The translations under genes and the position numbers were made by a program. Below, one piece after another: positions 5,431 through 6,054 of a stretch of 6,054 nt of DNA (positions are counted from its first letter, which is position 1; every line of letters starts with the position of its first letter). The stretch is taken from assembly GCA_001780385.1 (NCBI GenBank), contig MFGW01000052.1, positions 23,434 through 29,487 of the forward strand, written 5' to 3'. This DNA comes from Candidatus Fischerbacteria bacterium RBG_13_37_8. GTDB lineage: Bacteria > Acidobacteriota > HRBIN11 > MFGW01. The notes under the pieces are model-generated. The model was not told the origin of the DNA, did no database searches, and saw only the letters and a program-made list of their open reading frames with translations.

Positions 5431-6054
5431 GTGAATGCTAAAATTTATAAAAGAAGAACTCCCGAAAAATCCACCCTCTATAAAATCGTCTATCTCCACT
5501 TCCAAGAGTACGAAAACATCTATCCTGAAAAATATGAACAAGATTTCGGCTTCTTGCGAAAGATCATCCCCAAAACTATTTATAAGTACCTTGACTGTGG
5601 AATTTTGGAACATGGATTTGCGCGGGTAAGATGTCCTCAATGCGGCAATGATTTCTTCGTTGCCTTCTCTTGTAAAACTAGATATCTCTGCCCTTCCTGT
5701 GCTCAAAAAAGAACTCTCATCTGGCTAAACTGGATTAAAGACAATGTCTTGCATAATGTCCCTCACAGACAGTGGGTTTTTACTATACCTAAGGTTCTCT
5801 GCAGACTCTTCTATCGTGATAGATCCCTGCTCGCTCTTCTTGCCCAATGTGCTGCCGAAACTATCTATGAACTATTTCGCGCCATCTTCCCTCATAAATC
5901 TTTTACTCCAGGCTTCATCCTCTCTATTCAAACTTTCGGTGATCTCCTCACTTGGCATCCTCATATTCATTGCCTCGTCTCTGATGGCGTCTTTGACTCT
6001 GATAGCAACTTCCATCCTCTCCCTCATATCGATTCCTCTAAGGCTAACATCATC
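5431..6054 (+). CDS. IS91-family (Y2, HUH) transposase, N-terminal 208 codons, cut by window end
   Basis: The frame from GTG 5431 is open to the last base and reads VNAKIYKRRTPEKSTLYKIV at its start, the usual N-terminus of IS91-type transposases. Residues about 15-95 are the N-terminal zinc-binding domain (Zn_Tnp_IS91, PF14319): C68PQC71, C81 and C87PSC90, with GFARVRCP just before. The Y2 transposase domain (PF04986) follows, with VPHRQWVFTIPK (110-121) and the HUH motif H178-I-H180 inside TWHPHIHC (174-181), which holds the metal of the nicking site. The two catalytic tyrosines lie beyond the window, so completeness is unknown. It would nick and transfer one strand in rolling-circle transposition. 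The start rests on family alignment: no ATG is in frame, and no Shine-Dalgarno precedes the GTG. Codons end mostly in C or T (CTC, ATC, TTC, TCT), unlike the two central genes, a sign of separate origin. Confidence 0.9.
   Translation, partial: MNAKIYKRRTPEKSTLYKIVYLHFQEYENIYPEKYEQDFGFLRKIIPKTIYKYLDCGILEHGFARVRCPQCGNDFFVAFSCKTRYLCPSCAQKRTLIWLNWIKDNVLHNVPHRQWVFTIPKVLCRLFYRDRSLLALLAQCAAETIYELFRAIFPHKSFTPGFILSIQTFGDLLTWHPHIHCLVSDGVFDSDSNFHPLPHIDSSKANII

Larger units (their letters stand above)
5253..6054 (+). mobile_element. IS91-family insertion sequence, left part; right end beyond window
   Basis: The element is recognised from its transposase gene, which starts near 5431 and leaves the window. 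The left boundary is not defined. The hairpin at 5253-5270 and the change to C-rich sequence after about 5280 suggest it lies near there, but it could be anywhere between the tRNA scar (5108) and 5431. IS91-type elements move by rolling-circle single-strand transfer, lack classical terminal inverted repeats and make no target duplication, so no direct repeat is expected to mark the edge. Confidence 0.6.

Noticed and set aside
5252..5434. Rightward 60-codon ORF starting MATPVATLSN
   Set aside because: It is Ser/Leu/Pro/Phe-rich because it translates the C/T-rich leader; there is no ribosome site or family resemblance, and it starts inside the hairpin.
5419..5706. Leftward 95-codon ORF and rightward ORF 5435-5629
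   Set aside because: Both overlap the well-supported IS91 transposase frame, whose zinc-binding cysteines fall in this interval.
1..6054. CRISPR array, toxin-antitoxin pair, defence operon or rRNA
   Set aside because: No regularly spaced direct repeats, small paired ORFs, defence domains or rRNA-like segments were seen on either strand.

Overview
The window is about 6 kb of AT-rich bacterial DNA holding two intact chromosomal genes, bounded on both sides by gene remnants and mobile DNA. None of the clear starts has a recognisable Shine-Dalgarno sequence. Together with an Nramp-UspA fusion and a decayed sulfatase-modifying-factor-like fragment, this suits an environmental Gram-negative lineage such as Bacteroidota/Ignavibacteriota or a related candidate phylum. 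That placement is an inference, and nothing here fixes the taxon.

Left part (1-991): a gene graveyard. A rightward reading frame ends at 436 with what looks like the tail of a formylglycine-generating-enzyme (SUMF1-type) domain, probably decayed. A leftward radical SAM gene lies at about 922-533. It carries compensating frameshifts, an internal deletion that joins its CxxxCxxC region directly to its SIDAP region, and a cut-off 3' end. Between the two sits a perfect 45-bp inverted repeat with an 8-nt centre (435-532). Each half of it folds on its own, a layout like the paired REP units (BIMEs) mobilised by Y1 HUH transposases.

Centre (992-5033): two divergent, intact genes about 55 bp apart. 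The leftward one encodes an Nramp-type Mn2+/divalent-metal transporter fused to a C-terminal universal stress (UspA) domain. The rightward one encodes a YyaL/SPATA20-type protein, with an N-terminal thioredoxin-fold DUF255 domain and a long alpha/alpha-barrel-like region. A shared control region and a link between metal supply and thiol redox are plausible but unproven.

Right part (5034-6054): 52 bp after the YyaL gene comes a 24-nt sequence with the form of a tRNA 3' end (T-loop to CCA) and no tRNA body before it. This is the usual scar of an element integrated at a tRNA gene, or of a destroyed tRNA. A strongly C-rich, G-poor stretch then leads into the first 208 codons of an IS91-family (Y2, HUH) transposase. 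It has the Cys zinc-binding region and the HxH motif, and it runs off the right edge. Its reading frame has no stop in the window, so a complete-ORF search misses it.

No clearly new multi-gene system was found. The most useful leads are the BIME-like repeat beside two broken genes, the tRNA 3' scar, and the open-ended IS91 transposase with its unusual base bias.
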